Below are positions 16,907 through 25,387 of a DNA stretch of 64,000 nucleotides, in pieces. A program made the translations under genes and the position numbers. Location: assembly GCF_900106675.1 (NCBI RefSeq), contig NZ_FNOB01000016.1, forward strand, positions 1 to 64,000. The letters are read 5' to 3'. Below the pieces are notes generated by a model. It searched no databases. It was not told the DNA's origin and saw only the letters and a list, made by a program, of their open reading frames with translations. The DNA is from Allgaiera indica. Lineage in GTDB: Bacteria; Pseudomonadota; Alphaproteobacteria; Rhodobacterales; Rhodobacteraceae. Within the stretch, counting starts at the first letter, position 1; each line of letters opens with the position of its first letter.

Positions 16907-18205
16907 CTATTGCGCGGCTTGCGCGGCGGGGTTGTTGGGGTGCGTCGTCCAGTTGGCGTAATCGCCGACCTCCTGCCCGGTGCGCGGATCGACCGTACCC
17001 TTTTCCAGCTTGCGCATGGTGATGCAGCCTTCCACCGGGCATACGTCGACGCACAGGTTGCAGGCCACGCATTCCTCATCCTTGACGGTGAAGACCCGCC
17101 CCTCGCCCATCGCGATCGCCTGATGGCTGGTGTCCTCGCAGGCCGCATAGCAGCGCCCGCATTTGATGCAGGCGTCCTGATCGATCTGCGCCTTGGTGAC
17201 GTAATTGAGGTTCAGATACTGCCAATCCGTGACATTGGGCACCGCCCGCCCGACCAGATCCGACAGCGCCATCTGCTTGGCGTCAAGGTAGTCGGACAGG
17301 CCCGAGATCATCTCTTGCACGATCTTGAAGCCATAGGTCATGGCGGCGGTGCAGACTTGCACATTGCCCGCGCCCAGCGCCAGGAACTCGGCCGCGTCGC
17401 GCCACGTCGTCACCCCGCCGATGCCGCTGATCGGCAGATCCGCCGTCCCTGCATGGCGCGCGATCTCGGCCACCATGTTCAGCGCGATCGGCTTCACCGC
17501 CGGGCCGCAATAGCCGCCATGCGTGCCCTTGCCGTCGATCGTGGGTTCCGGCGCGAAGCCGTCCAGATCGACCGAGGTGATAGAGTTGATCGTGTTGATC
17601 AGGCTCACCGCATCGGCGCCACCCTTCTTCGCCGCTTCGGCCGGGTAAAGGATGTTGGTAATGTTCGGCGTCAGCTTCACGATCACCGGCATCCGCGTGT
17701 TCTGCTTGCACCAGCGGGTGACCATCTCGATATATTCCGGCACCTGCCCCACGGCCGAGCCCATGCCGCGTTCGGCCATGCCATGCGGGCAGCCGAAGTT
17801 CAGCTCGATCCCGTCGGCGCCGGTTTCCTCGATCCGTGGCAGGATCGCCTTCCAGGCGTCTTCCTGGCAGGGCACCATCAGGCTGACGACCAGCGCGCGG
17901 TCGGGATAGTCGCGCTTGACCTGCTTGATCTCGCGCAGGTTCACCTCCAGCGGGCGGTCGGTGATCAGCTCGATGTTGTTGAGCCCCAGAAGGCGGCGGT
18001 CGGCGCCCCAGATCGCGCCGTAGCGCGGGCCGTTCACGTTCACCACCGGGGGGCCGTCCTCGCCCAGCGTCTTCCAGACCACGCCGCCCCAGCCGGCATC
18101 AAACGCGCGGCGGACGTTGTATTCCTTGTCGGTCGGCGGCGCCGAGGCCAGCCAGAACGGGTTCGGGGACTTGATCCCCACGAATTCGGAAGTCAGGTCA
18201 GCCAT
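16907..18205 (-). CDS. preA: NAD-dependent dihydropyrimidine dehydrogenase subunit PreA
   Basis: This 432-aa catalytic subunit reduces uracil and thymine to dihydropyrimidines, the first step of reductive pyrimidine catabolism. It has a dihydroorotate-dehydrogenase-like FMN barrel (SPNPFWLASAPPTDK, GIELNFGCPHGMAERGMGS, VKLTPNITNI, LPISGIGGVTTWRDAAEFLALGA). The C terminus holds two 4Fe-4S motifs: CIKCGRCYAACED (near 353-365) and CVACNLCVDVCPV (near 388-400). It lies ten bases after preT and is co-transcribed with it. Electrons come from NAD(P)H through PreT. The C terminus ends in a short Ala/Gln tail. Confidence 0.96.
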   Translation of the reverse strand: MADLTSEFVGIKSPNPFWLASAPPTDKEYNVRRAFDAGWGGVVWKTLGEDGPPVVNVNGPRYGAIWGADRRLLGLNNIELITDRPLEVNLREIKQVKRDYPDRALVVSLMVPCQEDAWKAILPRIEETGADGIELNFGCPHGMAERGMGSAVGQVPEYIEMVTRWCKQNTRMPVIVKLTPNITNILYPAEAAKKGGADAVSLINTINSITSVDLDGFAPEPTIDGKGTHGGYCGPAVKPIALNMVAEIARHAGTADLPISGIGGVTTWRDAAEFLALGAGNVQVCTAAMTYGFKIVQEMISGLSDYLDAKQMALSDLVGRAVPNVTDWQYLNLNYVTKAQIDQDACIKCGRCYAACEDTSHQAIAMGEGRVFTVKDEECVACNLCVDVCPVEGCITMRKLEKGTVDPRTGQEVGDYANWTTHPNNPAAQAAQ

Positions 18206-18215
18206 ATCGTTCCCC

Positions 18216-19550
18216 TCAGCCCTTCAGCGCCGCGTGAATGTCCATCGCCGCGTCGCGGCCCTCGGCCACCGCGGTCACCGTCAGATCGTCGCCGCCCGCC
18301 GCGCAATCGCCCCCGGCCCAGACCCCCTTCAACGAGGTCCGCCCCGGCCCGCTGACCGCGATCTTGCGGCCCGCCAGCTTCAGCCCCTCGGGCACGCCGG
18401 CCAGCGTCTGGCCGATCGCCTTGAAGACCTGATCGGCGGCCAGGCGGAAGGTCTGATCGGTCAGGCGCAGCCCCTCGGGGCCGGTCTCGGTATAGGCGAA
18501 TTCGACCTCGGCCACGGCGCCGTTGCCCAGTACCCGCAGCGGCGCCGCATGGGTGACGATCCGCACCCCGTGGCTGGTGGCATGGTCGCGCTCGTAGGCG
18601 GACGCGCCCATCTCGGCCTCGCCGCGGCGGTAGACGATGGTGACATTCTCGGCACCCAGAAGCTTCGACTGCACCGCCGCGTCCACCGCGGTCATGCCGC
18701 CGCCGATCACTACGACGTTGCGCCCCACCGGCAGCGCGGCAAGGTCCGAGGCCTGCCGCAACTCGGCTATGAACTCGACGGCGTCGCGGACGCCCGGCTT
18801 GTCCTCGCCCTCGGCGCGCAGCGCGTTCACGCCGGCCAGGCCGATCCCCAGAAAGACCGCGTCGAATTCGGCCCGCAGGGTGCCAAGATCCAGATCGCGG
18901 CCAAGCCGCGCGCCGTTCTTCACCGCGATCCCGCCGATCCGCAGCAGCCAGTCCACCTCGGCCTGGGCGAAATCGTTGACCGCCTTGTAGGCGGCGATGC
19001 CGTATTCGTTCAGCCCGCCGGCCTTCTCGCGCGCATCATAAAGCGTCACCTCATGCCCCAGCATCGCCAGCCGATGCGCCGCCGCCAGACCCGCCGGCCC
19101 CGCGCCCACCACCGCCACGCGCTTGCCCGTGGGCGCCGCGCGGGTGAAGGGCTGCACGCCCTTGGCCATCAGCGTGTCGGTCGCGAACCGCTGCAGGCGG
19201 CCGATCTCGACCGGCTTGCCTTCGGCCGCCTCGCGCACGCAGGCCTCTTCGCAAAGCGTCTCGGTCGGGCAGACCCGGGCGCACATGCCGCCCAGGATGT
19301 TTTGCGACAGGATCGTGCGCGCCGCCGCCTCGGCCGTGCCAGTCGCGATCTGGCGGATAAAGAGCGGCACGTCGATCGAGGTCGGGCAAGCCACGGTGCA
19401 GGGCGCATCATGGCAGAAATAGCAGCGATCCGCCGCTACCGCCGCCTCATGCGGATCAAGCGGCGCCACCATGTCGGCAAAGTTCTGGTCATATGCCCCG
19501 GCGGGCAGGCGGCCCTGCACCACCCCGGGGGTGCGCTGTGTATTCGGCAC
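18216..19550 (-). CDS. preT: NAD-dependent dihydropyrimidine dehydrogenase subunit PreT
   Basis: This about 444-aa flavin/Fe-S electron-input subunit pairs with PreA, like the glutamate synthase small subunit family. N-terminal cysteine clusters (CYFCHDAPCTVACP, CARVCPTETLCEEAC) bind Fe-S centres. VVGAGPAGLAAAHRLA binds FAD, a second glycine motif VVIGGGMTAVDAA binds NAD(P), and GGDCAAGGDDLTVTAVAEGR closes the FAD site. I chose the GTG at 19550 because GGGAGAG lies just upstream and homologues begin near here; an ATG at 19571 and a longer ATG at 19676 lie inside or upstream of AT-rich promoter-like DNA. It is first in the preT-preA operon. Confidence 0.93.
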   Translation of the reverse strand: MPNTQRTPGVVQGRLPAGAYDQNFADMVAPLDPHEAAVAADRCYFCHDAPCTVACPTSIDVPLFIRQIATGTAEAAARTILSQNILGGMCARVCPTETLCEEACVREAAEGKPVEIGRLQRFATDTLMAKGVQPFTRAAPTGKRVAVVGAGPAGLAAAHRLAMLGHEVTLYDAREKAGGLNEYGIAAYKAVNDFAQAEVDWLLRIGGIAVKNGARLGRDLDLGTLRAEFDAVFLGIGLAGVNALRAEGEDKPGVRDAVEFIAELRQASDLAALPVGRNVVVIGGGMTAVDAAVQSKLLGAENVTIVYRRGEAEMGASAYERDHATSHGVRIVTHAAPLRVLGNGAVAEVEFAYTETGPEGLRLTDQTFRLAADQVFKAIGQTLAGVPEGLKLAGRKIAVSGPGRTSLKGVWAGGDCAAGGDDLTVTAVAEGRDAAMDIHAALKG

Positions 19551-19604
19551 GAAAGCTCTCCCGTTGAACATCTGTTTTGGAAAAGGCTGCCACAGGGTAA
19601 TTTT

Positions 19605-19620
19605 TTTATCAAACGGTAAA
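19605..19620. promoter_or_regulatory. Candidate operator/promoter upstream of preT
   Basis: An AT-rich island in otherwise GC-rich DNA holds the near-palindrome TTTATC-AAAC-GGTAAA (one mismatch), centred about 60 bases upstream of the GTG start. GGTAA followed by a T-rich run also repeats directly at 19596 and 19615. It does not match the RutR box seen at 15333, so a second regulator may act here. Confidence 0.45.
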
Positions 19621-19815
19621 TTTTGGATTCGATCGGCCCCGGCGCCTTCTGCGGTGTTTGCCTCGGAAAAGGGCAATCCGGATGCCGCGCGCGCCCATTT
19701 CGACGGCTTCGGGGGGCAAACTCGTGCTTTTCACCCCGGGCCGGCTAGCGTATAAGCGGCCAATCTCAGGCACAGGCCTGCATAAGACAGGCCGCAAAGA
19801 CCGACCGAGGACGGC

Positions 19816-20298
19816 ATGACCCAGCACCCCCATGACAGTGACGTGGCCTTCATCCAGGCCCTGGCAGAGCTTCTGAACGCGAACGAGCTGACCGAGTTGA
19901 GCGTCAAGCGCGAATATGGCGAGAACGACAGCCTCAATGTCCGCGTGACCAAGCAGACGACCGTGGTGACCCAGGCGGCGCCGGCACCCGCCGCAGCCCC
20001 GACCGCGGCACCCGGCGGGGGCACCTCTGCCCCGGCTGCGGTGGTCGACGACCCGGCCCAGCACCCCGGCGCGGTGACCTCGCCGATGGTCGGCACCTGC
20101 TATCTGGCGCCCGAACCGGGGGCTTCGAATTTCGTCACCACCGGCGCCAAGGTGGCCGAGGGCGACACTCTGCTGATCATCGAGGCGATGAAGACGATGA
20201 ACCACATCCCCGCGCCGCGCGCCGGCACGGTGAAGCGCATCCTCGTCGAGGACGGCAGCCCGGTCGAATTCGGCGCCCCCCTCGTCATCATTGAATAG
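19816..20298 (+). CDS. accB: Acetyl-CoA carboxylase biotin carboxyl carrier protein
   Basis: This 160-aa BCCP carries the biotin that shuttles CO2 between biotin carboxylase and carboxyltransferase in the first step of fatty acid synthesis. The N-terminal helix region ([21 protein letters not shown]) binds AccC. A flexible Ala/Pro linker (about 52-78) joins the C-terminal biotinyl domain (88-160), with biotin attached to K126 in EAMKTMN. It is followed nine bases later by accC. Preceding DNA (19676-19815) is intergenic and probably holds the promoter. Confidence 0.97.
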   Translation: MTQHPHDSDVAFIQALAELLNANELTELSVKREYGENDSLNVRVTKQTTVVTQAAPAPAAAPTAAPGGGTSAPAAVVDDPAQHPGAVTSPMVGTCYLAPEPGASNFVTTGAKVAEGDTLLIIEAMKTMNHIPAPRAGTVKRILVEDGSPVEFGAPLVIIE

Positions 20299-20307
20299 GG
20301 GCGCGCG

Positions 20308-21663
20308 ATGTTCGAGAAGATCCTGATCGCCAACCGGGGCGAGATCGCGCTGCGCGTCATCCGGGCCTGCCGCGAGATGGGTATCCGCTCGGTCGCCGTC
20401 CATTCCACTGCCGATTCGGACGCGATGCATGTGCGTATGGCCGATGAATCGGTCTGCATCGGCCCGAACTCCTCGACCGACAGCTACCTCTCGGTGCCCG
20501 CGATCGTCTCGGCCTGCGAGATCACCGGCGCAGAGGCGATCCACCCCGGCTATGGCTTCCTTTCCGAGAACGCCAATTTCGTGCAGGTGCTGGAAGACCA
20601 CAACATCACCTTCATCGGCCCGACGGCGGCGCATATCCGCATCATGGGCGACAAGATCACCGCCAAGGAAACCGCCAAGGAGCTGGGCATTCCGGTGGTG
20701 CCGGGCTCGGAGGGTGGGGTGCCCGACGTGGCCTCGGCGCTGAAGGTGGCCGAAGAGATCGGCTATCCGGTGATCATCAAGGCCACCGCCGGCGGCGGCG
20801 GCCGCGGCATGAAGGTGGCCAAGGGGCCGAAGGATCTGGAATCGGCCTTCCGCACCGCCCGCACCGAGGCCAAGGCCGCCTTCGGCAACGATGAGGTCTA
20901 TATCGAGAAATACCTGCAGAAGCCGCGCCATATCGAGATCCAGGTCTTCGGCGACGGCAAGGGCCAGGCCGTACATCTGGGAGAGCGCGACTGTTCCCTG
21001 CAGCGCCGCCACCAGAAGGTGTTCGAGGAGGCCCCCGGCCCCGTGATAACGCCCGAGGAACGCGCCCGGATCGGCAAGGTCTGCGCCGATGCGGTGGCCA
21101 AGATCTCCTATGCCGGCGCCGGCACGATCGAGTTCCTCTACGAGGACGGCGAGTTCTACTTCATCGAGATGAACACCCGCCTGCAGGTCGAACATCCGGT
21201 GACCGAGGCGATCTTCGGCGTCGATCTGGTGCGTGAACAGATCCGCGTGGCCTCGGGCCTGCCGATGTCCTTCACCCAGGACGATCTGGTCATCAACGGC
21301 GCCGCGATCGAGGTCCGCATCAACGCCGAGAAAGTGCCTGATTTCGCCCCCCGCCCCGGCCGCGTGAACATGTTCCACGCCCCGGGCGGCCTGGGGGTGC
21401 GGATGGATTCGGCGCTTTACAGCGGCTATTCGATCCCGCCCTATTACGACAGCCTGATAGGCAAGCTGATCGTCCACGGCCGCGACCGCACCGAGGCGCT
21501 GGCACGTCTGAAACGCGCGCTGGGAGAGTTGATCGTCGACGGCGTGGAAACCACGGTGCCGCTGTTTCACGACCTTCTGGAAGAGCCGCAGATCCTGGCC
21601 GGCGATTACAACATCCATTGGCTGGAGAAATGGCTTGTCAGCCATTACGGTGTGAAGGGCTAG
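20308..21663 (+). CDS. accC: Acetyl-CoA carboxylase biotin carboxylase subunit
   Basis: This 451-aa ATP-grasp enzyme carboxylates biotin on AccB using ATP and bicarbonate. Motifs are FEKILIANRGEIALR at the N terminus, the glycine-rich ATP loop GGGGRGMK at 162-169, HIEIQVFGDGKG, ERDCSLQRRHQK, and EMNTRLQVEHPVTE with the bicarbonate/biotin site. Length and sequence are typical of AccC rather than propionyl-CoA carboxylase. The ATG follows GGGGCGCGCG, a modest ribosome site, and the gene is translated with accB. A 248-base gap with an intergenic repeat follows. Confidence 0.98.
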   Translation: MFEKILIANRGEIALRVIRACREMGIRSVAVHSTADSDAMHVRMADESVCIGPNSSTDSYLSVPAIVSACEITGAEAIHPGYGFLSENANFVQVLEDHNITFIGPTAAHIRIMGDKITAKETAKELGIPVVPGSEGGVPDVASALKVAEEIGYPVIIKATAGGGGRGMKVAKGPKDLESAFRTARTEAKAAFGNDEVYIEKYLQKPRHIEIQVFGDGKGQAVHLGERDCSLQRRHQKVFEEAPGPVITPEERARIGKVCADAVAKISYAGAGTIEFLYEDGEFYFIEMNTRLQVEHPVTEAIFGVDLVREQIRVASGLPMSFTQDDLVINGAAIEVRINAEKVPDFAPRPGRVNMFHAPGGLGVRMDSALYSGYSIPPYYDSLIGKLIVHGRDRTEALARLKRALGELIVDGVETTVPLFHDLLEEPQILAGDYNIHWLEKWLVSHYGVKG

Positions 21664-21867
21664 CCGGGAGCGGCGCGCAGGTCGACCAATGCGCCCCGCC
21701 CCGGTAGCCTTCGAAGACCTCGGCGCCGGCGTTTCACCCCGTCCGTTTTCGTGGCGCGGTCCCGCCGACGCCGGCGCCACGGGGTCCGGGCACCGTCGGC
21801 AACGGCGCGCCAACGGCAACGCCGATGGAGTATTTTCGCCAAGGTGAAATGCAGGAAGGGCGCCGTG

Positions 21868-21890
21868 CTTTCATTGTTCCCTAAATACGC
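21868..21890 (-). repeat. Intergenic repeat, copy 1
   Basis: On the minus strand this 23-base unit starts GCGTATTTAGGG and ends AACAATGAAAG. It matches the unit at 25151-25173 in 21 of 23 bases. It sits in the gap between the converging accC and methyltransferase genes. Confidence 0.6.
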
Positions 21891-21911
21891 AGGGCGCTAA
21901 CGCCACCGCCC

Positions 21912-22616
21912 TTACATCGGTCGCAGCGTACAGGTGCCGCGTCGCATGTCGGTATCGCGGTAGTAATCCATCACGCCTTTGCGGCGGTCCGCGGGCACCG
22001 CCCCCCAGTCGACCCAGTCGATGCGATAGCCCAGAACCTCGGCCATCACCTCCATCGCCTTGAAGGATGGCACGCCCTTCACAGCCACCTTCTGCCCCTC
22101 GATCTGCGGCGCGGCGTTCAGCACGTTATCGGTGCGTTCCTTGACCAACTGGATCATCGGGCCGGGGCGGCGCATGAATTCGCTGTCGACGATCACCAGT
22201 TTCGGCCCCAGCTTGCGGAGTGCCTGGAACAGGCGGAAGTGGTCCATCAGATGATAGAGGATCCCATAGACCGCCACCACGTCATAGCGGGCGCCTTTGC
22301 GGGCCTCGCTGTCGATCTCGTCGTAAAGGTCGTTGCGGCGCAGTTCGACCCGGGCGCGCAGATCGGCATCGGGGAAGCTGGGAAAGATGTCGATCAGCTC
22401 CTGCCGGGCCTCGACGCCCACCACCTGCGCCGCCCCCGCGCCGGCCAGCGCATAGGACCAGCGCCCGTCGTGCGCGGCCAGGTCCAGAACCCGGGCGCCG
22501 CGGATGTCGTCCGCGAAGGGCTGCACGATCATCGCGTGGCGCGCGTTCAGCCGCGCCACCGGCTGGTTGTGGTCTCGGTAAGCCTCCATATCTGCGATGA
22601 AATCGAAAAAACCCAT
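21912..22616 (-). CDS. Class I SAM-dependent methyltransferase
   Basis: This 234-aa protein has a Rossmann-type SAM-binding core. Motif I appears as VLDLAAHDGRW (43-53; the usual third glycine region is altered to AHDG) and motif II ends in E69 (VVGVEA). VYGILYHLMDHFRLFQAL recalls the post-II helix of DUF1698/CmoB-like methyltransferases. I chose the ATG at 22616, with GAGGG just upstream, over a longer frame that overlaps the divergent aat gene. The substrate is not predictable. Position between accC and aat, divergent from aat, gives no clear functional link. Confidence 0.85.
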   Translation of the reverse strand: MGFFDFIADMEAYRDHNQPVARLNARHAMIVQPFADDIRGARVLDLAAHDGRWSYALAGAGAAQVVGVEARQELIDIFPSFPDADLRARVELRRNDLYDEIDSEARKGARYDVVAVYGILYHLMDHFRLFQALRKLGPKLVIVDSEFMRRPGPMIQLVKERTDNVLNAAPQIEGQKVAVKGVPSFKAMEVMAEVLGYRIDWVDWGAVPADRRKGVMDYYRDTDMRRGTCTLRPM

Positions 22617-22724
22617 GTTGCCCTCGCCTCCGCTTTGCGATCCAATCTGCCCGCTCGGCGCAGGAAGGCAAAGCCCTAATTCGCGCGGGGCGTGCATGAC
22701 AGGACCCGGCGAAGAGGGCGCGCG

Positions 22725-23363
22725 ATGCGGGGACTGACCCCCGAGATGCTGTTGAATGCTTATGCGATCGGCATCTTCCCGATGGCGCAGTCGCGCGATT
22801 CGACCGAGTTGCAATGGATCGACCCGCGCCAACGCGGCATCTTTCCCATGCAGAACTTCCACATTTCACGCTCTTTGCGCCGCAAGATCCTGCGACGCCC
22901 CTTCCAGATCACGGCTGACACCGATTTTGCCGGCGTGATGGCAGGCTGCGCCGACCGGCCCGAAACCTGGATCAACCCCGAGATCGAGACGTTGACCCGG
23001 GCGCTTCACCGCGCGGGCCATGCCCATTCCCTGGAAGTCTGGGATGGCGCCGAACTGGTCGGCGGCGTCTATGGCGTCACGCTAGGGGCGGCCTTTTTCG
23101 GCGAAAGCATGTTCTCGCGCCGCCCGGACGGCTCGAAGATCGCACTCGCCTATCTGATGCATCGGCTGCGCGTCGGGGGCTTCACGCTGTTCGACACCCA
23201 GTTCCTGACCGACCACCTGGCCAGCCTCGGCGCGATCGAGATCCCCCGCGCCGCCTATCGCACCCTGCTGGCCGAGGCATTGCGGCGCCGCGCCGATTTC
23301 AACGCGCTCAGGGGGGAACCCGTGCCTCAGGATGTCGTGCAGCGCAGCAGCCAGACGTCATAG
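22725..23363 (+). CDS. aat: Leucyl/phenylalanyl-tRNA--protein transferase
   Basis: This 212-aa enzyme adds Leu or Phe from aminoacyl-tRNA to N-terminal Arg or Lys of proteins, marking them for ClpAP in the bacterial N-end rule pathway. Family marks are LLNAYAIGIFPMA near the N terminus, QWIDPRQRGIFP, LEVWDGAELVGGVYGVTLGAAFFGESMFSR and LFDTQFLTDHLASLGAIEIPR. The ATG at 22725 follows AGAGGG; a GTG at 22692 would add eleven residues. Its 3' end overlaps the converging DUF2155 gene by 37 bases. Confidence 0.96.
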   Translation: MRGLTPEMLLNAYAIGIFPMAQSRDSTELQWIDPRQRGIFPMQNFHISRSLRRKILRRPFQITADTDFAGVMAGCADRPETWINPEIETLTRALHRAGHAHSLEVWDGAELVGGVYGVTLGAAFFGESMFSRRPDGSKIALAYLMHRLRVGGFTLFDTQFLTDHLASLGAIEIPRAAYRTLLAEALRRRADFNALRGEPVPQDVVQRSSQTS

Positions 23364-24118
23364 CGCGGACTGTCGAGCGGATCGAGCGCCGGGCTGGAGG
23401 CGATCATCCAACCCTGAAAGATCGGCTTCTTCACCAGGCTGTCGTGGATGATCAGATAGGCAAAGGCATTCGAGGAGGGATCCTCCACCGGATAGCGGCA
23501 TTGCGTCAGCTTGATGGTCAGCCGGCCCTCGGTCTTCGACTGGCCGTCCTTCAGCGAGACATCCACCGTCTGCCCCGAGACCTTGTCAAGCCAGCGCACC
23601 ACCCCGCCCGGGGCCTGGGTGACCTTCACCGTCTCCATCCGCGGGCCGGACTGGACGGTCGGGCCGGAATTGTTGGTGACATGGCCAAGACCGGTATCAT
23701 CGGCCACAAACCCGCCCTGCCCGGAATATTGCGAATTGCCCGCCGATTGGCCGGTTCCCTGACCCGTTTGCTGCCCGCTTTCCTGGCCCGAACCCGCCCC
23801 GCCGTCCTGGGCGGCGCTTTGCAGCGCGTTCTCGACCGCCTGGTTGATCGCGTTCTGCTCGACCGAGGCGCCACCGGATTGCCCCGCCGCAGAAGACGGC
23901 CCCGCCGAGGGGACGGTTGCGGCCCCGGTTGCTGCGCCGGCTTCCGTCCCCACCGGTCGCGGCGCGGCGGATTGGCCCGTCGCAAGGCCCTGCAGCGATT
24001 GCGGCATCACGCCGATGCCCTGATCACCCGGTTGCGGCCCGCCGTTCTGAAAACTTTGCGCCCAAAGCGGTGCCGCACCCAGCGCGAGCGCGGCGATCAG
24101 CGCCCGGCGCATCTTCAT
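23327..24118 (-). CDS. DUF2155 domain-containing secreted protein
   Basis: This 263-aa protein has an N-terminal signal peptide (MKMRRALIAALALGAAPLWA, cleavage after about residue 20). A long low-complexity Gly/Gln/Ser region (about 25-140) follows, then a C-terminal DUF2155 domain (about 155-263) with VVRWLDKVSG, LTIKLTQCRYPVEDP and IFQGWMIASSPAL. I recall DUF2155 in alphaproteobacteria next to aat, mlaD-like and NDUFA12 genes, as here; function is unknown but periplasmic. Its ATG overlaps the mlaD-like stop (ATGA), so the two are translationally coupled. Its end overlaps aat on the other strand. Confidence 0.9.
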   Translation of the reverse strand: MKMRRALIAALALGAAPLWAQSFQNGGPQPGDQGIGVMPQSLQGLATGQSAAPRPVGTEAGAATGAATVPSAGPSSAAGQSGGASVEQNAINQAVENALQSAAQDGGAGSGQESGQQTGQGTGQSAGNSQYSGQGGFVADDTGLGHVTNNSGPTVQSGPRMETVKVTQAPGGVVRWLDKVSGQTVDVSLKDGQSKTEGRLTIKLTQCRYPVEDPSSNAFAYLIIHDSLVKKPIFQGWMIASSPALDPLDSPRYDVWLLRCTTS

Positions 24119-24615
24119 TTCGTCGCCGCCGGCGCGCCGGCCCCCCCGCCGGAGCTATCGCTGCCGGACTTGTCTCCACCCACGAATTTCATCAGCAGCG
24201 AAATCAGGCTGACGGAGCCCTGGGTGTCGGTGATCTCGCCGCCAGGCTTGAGGTTTTCCAGCGACCCACCGGGCACGACCTCGACATAGGAGCCGCCCAG
24301 CAACCCGTCTTGCGAGATCAGGATGGCGCTGTCGGTGGGCAGTTCGATCCCCGGTTTCATGTGGATCGTGGTATCGGCGAAGAAGGTCTTGGGGTTGAGC
24401 TTGATCGAGGTGATCGTGCCCACCTTGACGCCGGCCAGCTTGACGTCGGCGCCCGGGCTGATTCCCTCGATCGAGCGGAACGCGGCATGCAGGTCATAGC
24501 CGCCGGTGCTGGTATTCGACAGGCCCGTAACCTGCCCGGCGTAGACCAGAAAGGCGATCGCCACGGCCAGCACGATTCCGCCGACCAGCACTTCGGTGGT
24601 GTTTTCGGATGCCAT
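24115..24615 (-). CDS. MlaD/MCE-family lipid-transport protein
   Basis: This 166-aa protein has one N-terminal membrane anchor (VLVGGIVLAVAIAFLVYAG, about 9-27) and a periplasmic MCE domain (about 38-120) with FRSIEGISPGADVKLAGVKVG and the LLGGSYVEVVPGG strand. MlaD forms the hexameric ring of the MlaFEDB phospholipid transporter that keeps outer-membrane asymmetry. The rest of the mla operon (mlaE, mlaF) is not in the window. The ATG at 24615 follows AGGA. The gene lies between NDUFA12 (four bases after its stop) and DUF2155 in one operon. The C-terminal tail is Gly/Ser-rich. Confidence 0.92.
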   Translation of the reverse strand: MASENTTEVLVGGIVLAVAIAFLVYAGQVTGLSNTSTGGYDLHAAFRSIEGISPGADVKLAGVKVGTITSIKLNPKTFFADTTIHMKPGIELPTDSAILISQDGLLGGSYVEVVPGGSLENLKPGGEITDTQGSVSLISLLMKFVGGDKSGSDSSGGGAGAPAATK

Positions 24616-24619
24616 GGTC

Positions 24620-24994
24620 CTATTCCGGCCGCCAGGCCTCGTAATCGCTGCGCTGGGCCGGTTGCGGCCGGCGCAGCGATCCGGGCGGAACATAGGCCAG
24701 CGGCGTTCCGGTCAGGTTTTCCTGATGCGGCTTTTCCCAGGGCTTGCGCAGTACCGGGGTTTCGGTCGGGGGCTGGTCCCAGGTGTGATGTAGCCAGCCA
24801 TGCCATTCGGGCGGGATGCGGCTGGCCTCGGCCTCGCCATTGTAGATCACCCAGCGACGCTTGCCGTCGGCGGTCTGGTAAAAGACGTTGCCCTCGCCGT
24901 CCTCGCCGACCTTCTGGCCCTTGCGCCAAGTGAAAAGCTGGGTGCCCATCGTCTGGCTGTTCCACCAGGTCACGAGCCGCTTGAGGAAGTCCAT
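24620..24994 (-). CDS. NADH:ubiquinone oxidoreductase accessory subunit NDUFA12 homologue
   Basis: This 124-aa homologue of the mitochondrial complex I 17.2-kDa subunit (NDUFA12/B17.2) is found in alphaproteobacteria. Marks are [55 protein letters not shown] and [16 protein letters not shown]-like C-terminal residues. The ATG at 24994 is spaced seven bases from GGAGG; the ATG six bases upstream would sit too close to it. It is the first gene of a three-gene operon with the mlaD-like and DUF2155 genes. The complex I nuo operon is elsewhere. Confidence 0.95.
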   Translation of the reverse strand: MDFLKRLVTWWNSQTMGTQLFTWRKGQKVGEDGEGNVFYQTADGKRRWVIYNGEAEASRIPPEWHGWLHHTWDQPPTETPVLRKPWEKPHQENLTGTPLAYVPPGSLRRPQPAQRSDYEAWRPE

Positions 24995-25387
24995 TGCCAT
25001 GCCTCCGGGGACGTTTCCCCCCATATGGACCAAGCGCGCGCGGAGGTCCAGAGGAACGGCCCGCCTGCGCGGGGTTTCGCAAGGCATTCGAGGGGACGTG
25101 AGGAAGAGAGAGGGCCTGCGGCAGCCGGGGGCGCTGCCCCCGGACCCCCGGCGTGTTTGGGGAACAATGAAAGGAGCGGGTGGGAAAACAGCCGGCGTGT
25201 TGGATGCCGCGACGCAGGCGGGCGTCGGGATTGATGCATTCACGAAGCCTCCGGGAAAGGACGCTTCCGACGAAACCCTTGGAACGCCGATCTGCTGTTA
25301 TCGGCCGCTCGGGATGGAGCACACTTTCTTCAGGCCAGTCCGAGTGGCGGCTGGCCGAGGAGTGTGCCGGCCACAGATCGCCGCCCC
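24995..25387. other. Intergenic region upstream of NDUFA12
   Basis: No gene is supported in these 393 bases. They contain an 8-bp-stem hairpin and the second copy of the intergenic repeat (25125-25173). The part after 25180 is unrecognised and lies beyond the 3' end of the broken VOC gene. Confidence 0.5.
25125..25173 (+). repeat. Intergenic repeat, copy 2, with hairpin
   Basis: CCGGGGGC-GCT-GCCCCCGG (25125-25143) forms a perfect 8-bp stem. It is followed by a 23-base unit at 25151-25173 that differs at two bases from the minus-strand unit at 21868-21890 and ends in AACAATGAAAG. I recall very similar hairpin-plus-GGAACAATGAAAG sequences between genes in Rhodobacteraceae genomes. Confidence 0.6.

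Noticed and set aside
19609-21819. 736-codon minus-strand frame opposite accB and accC
   Set aside because: It is antisense to two of the best conserved genes in the window and has His/Asp/Gly-rich non-protein composition.
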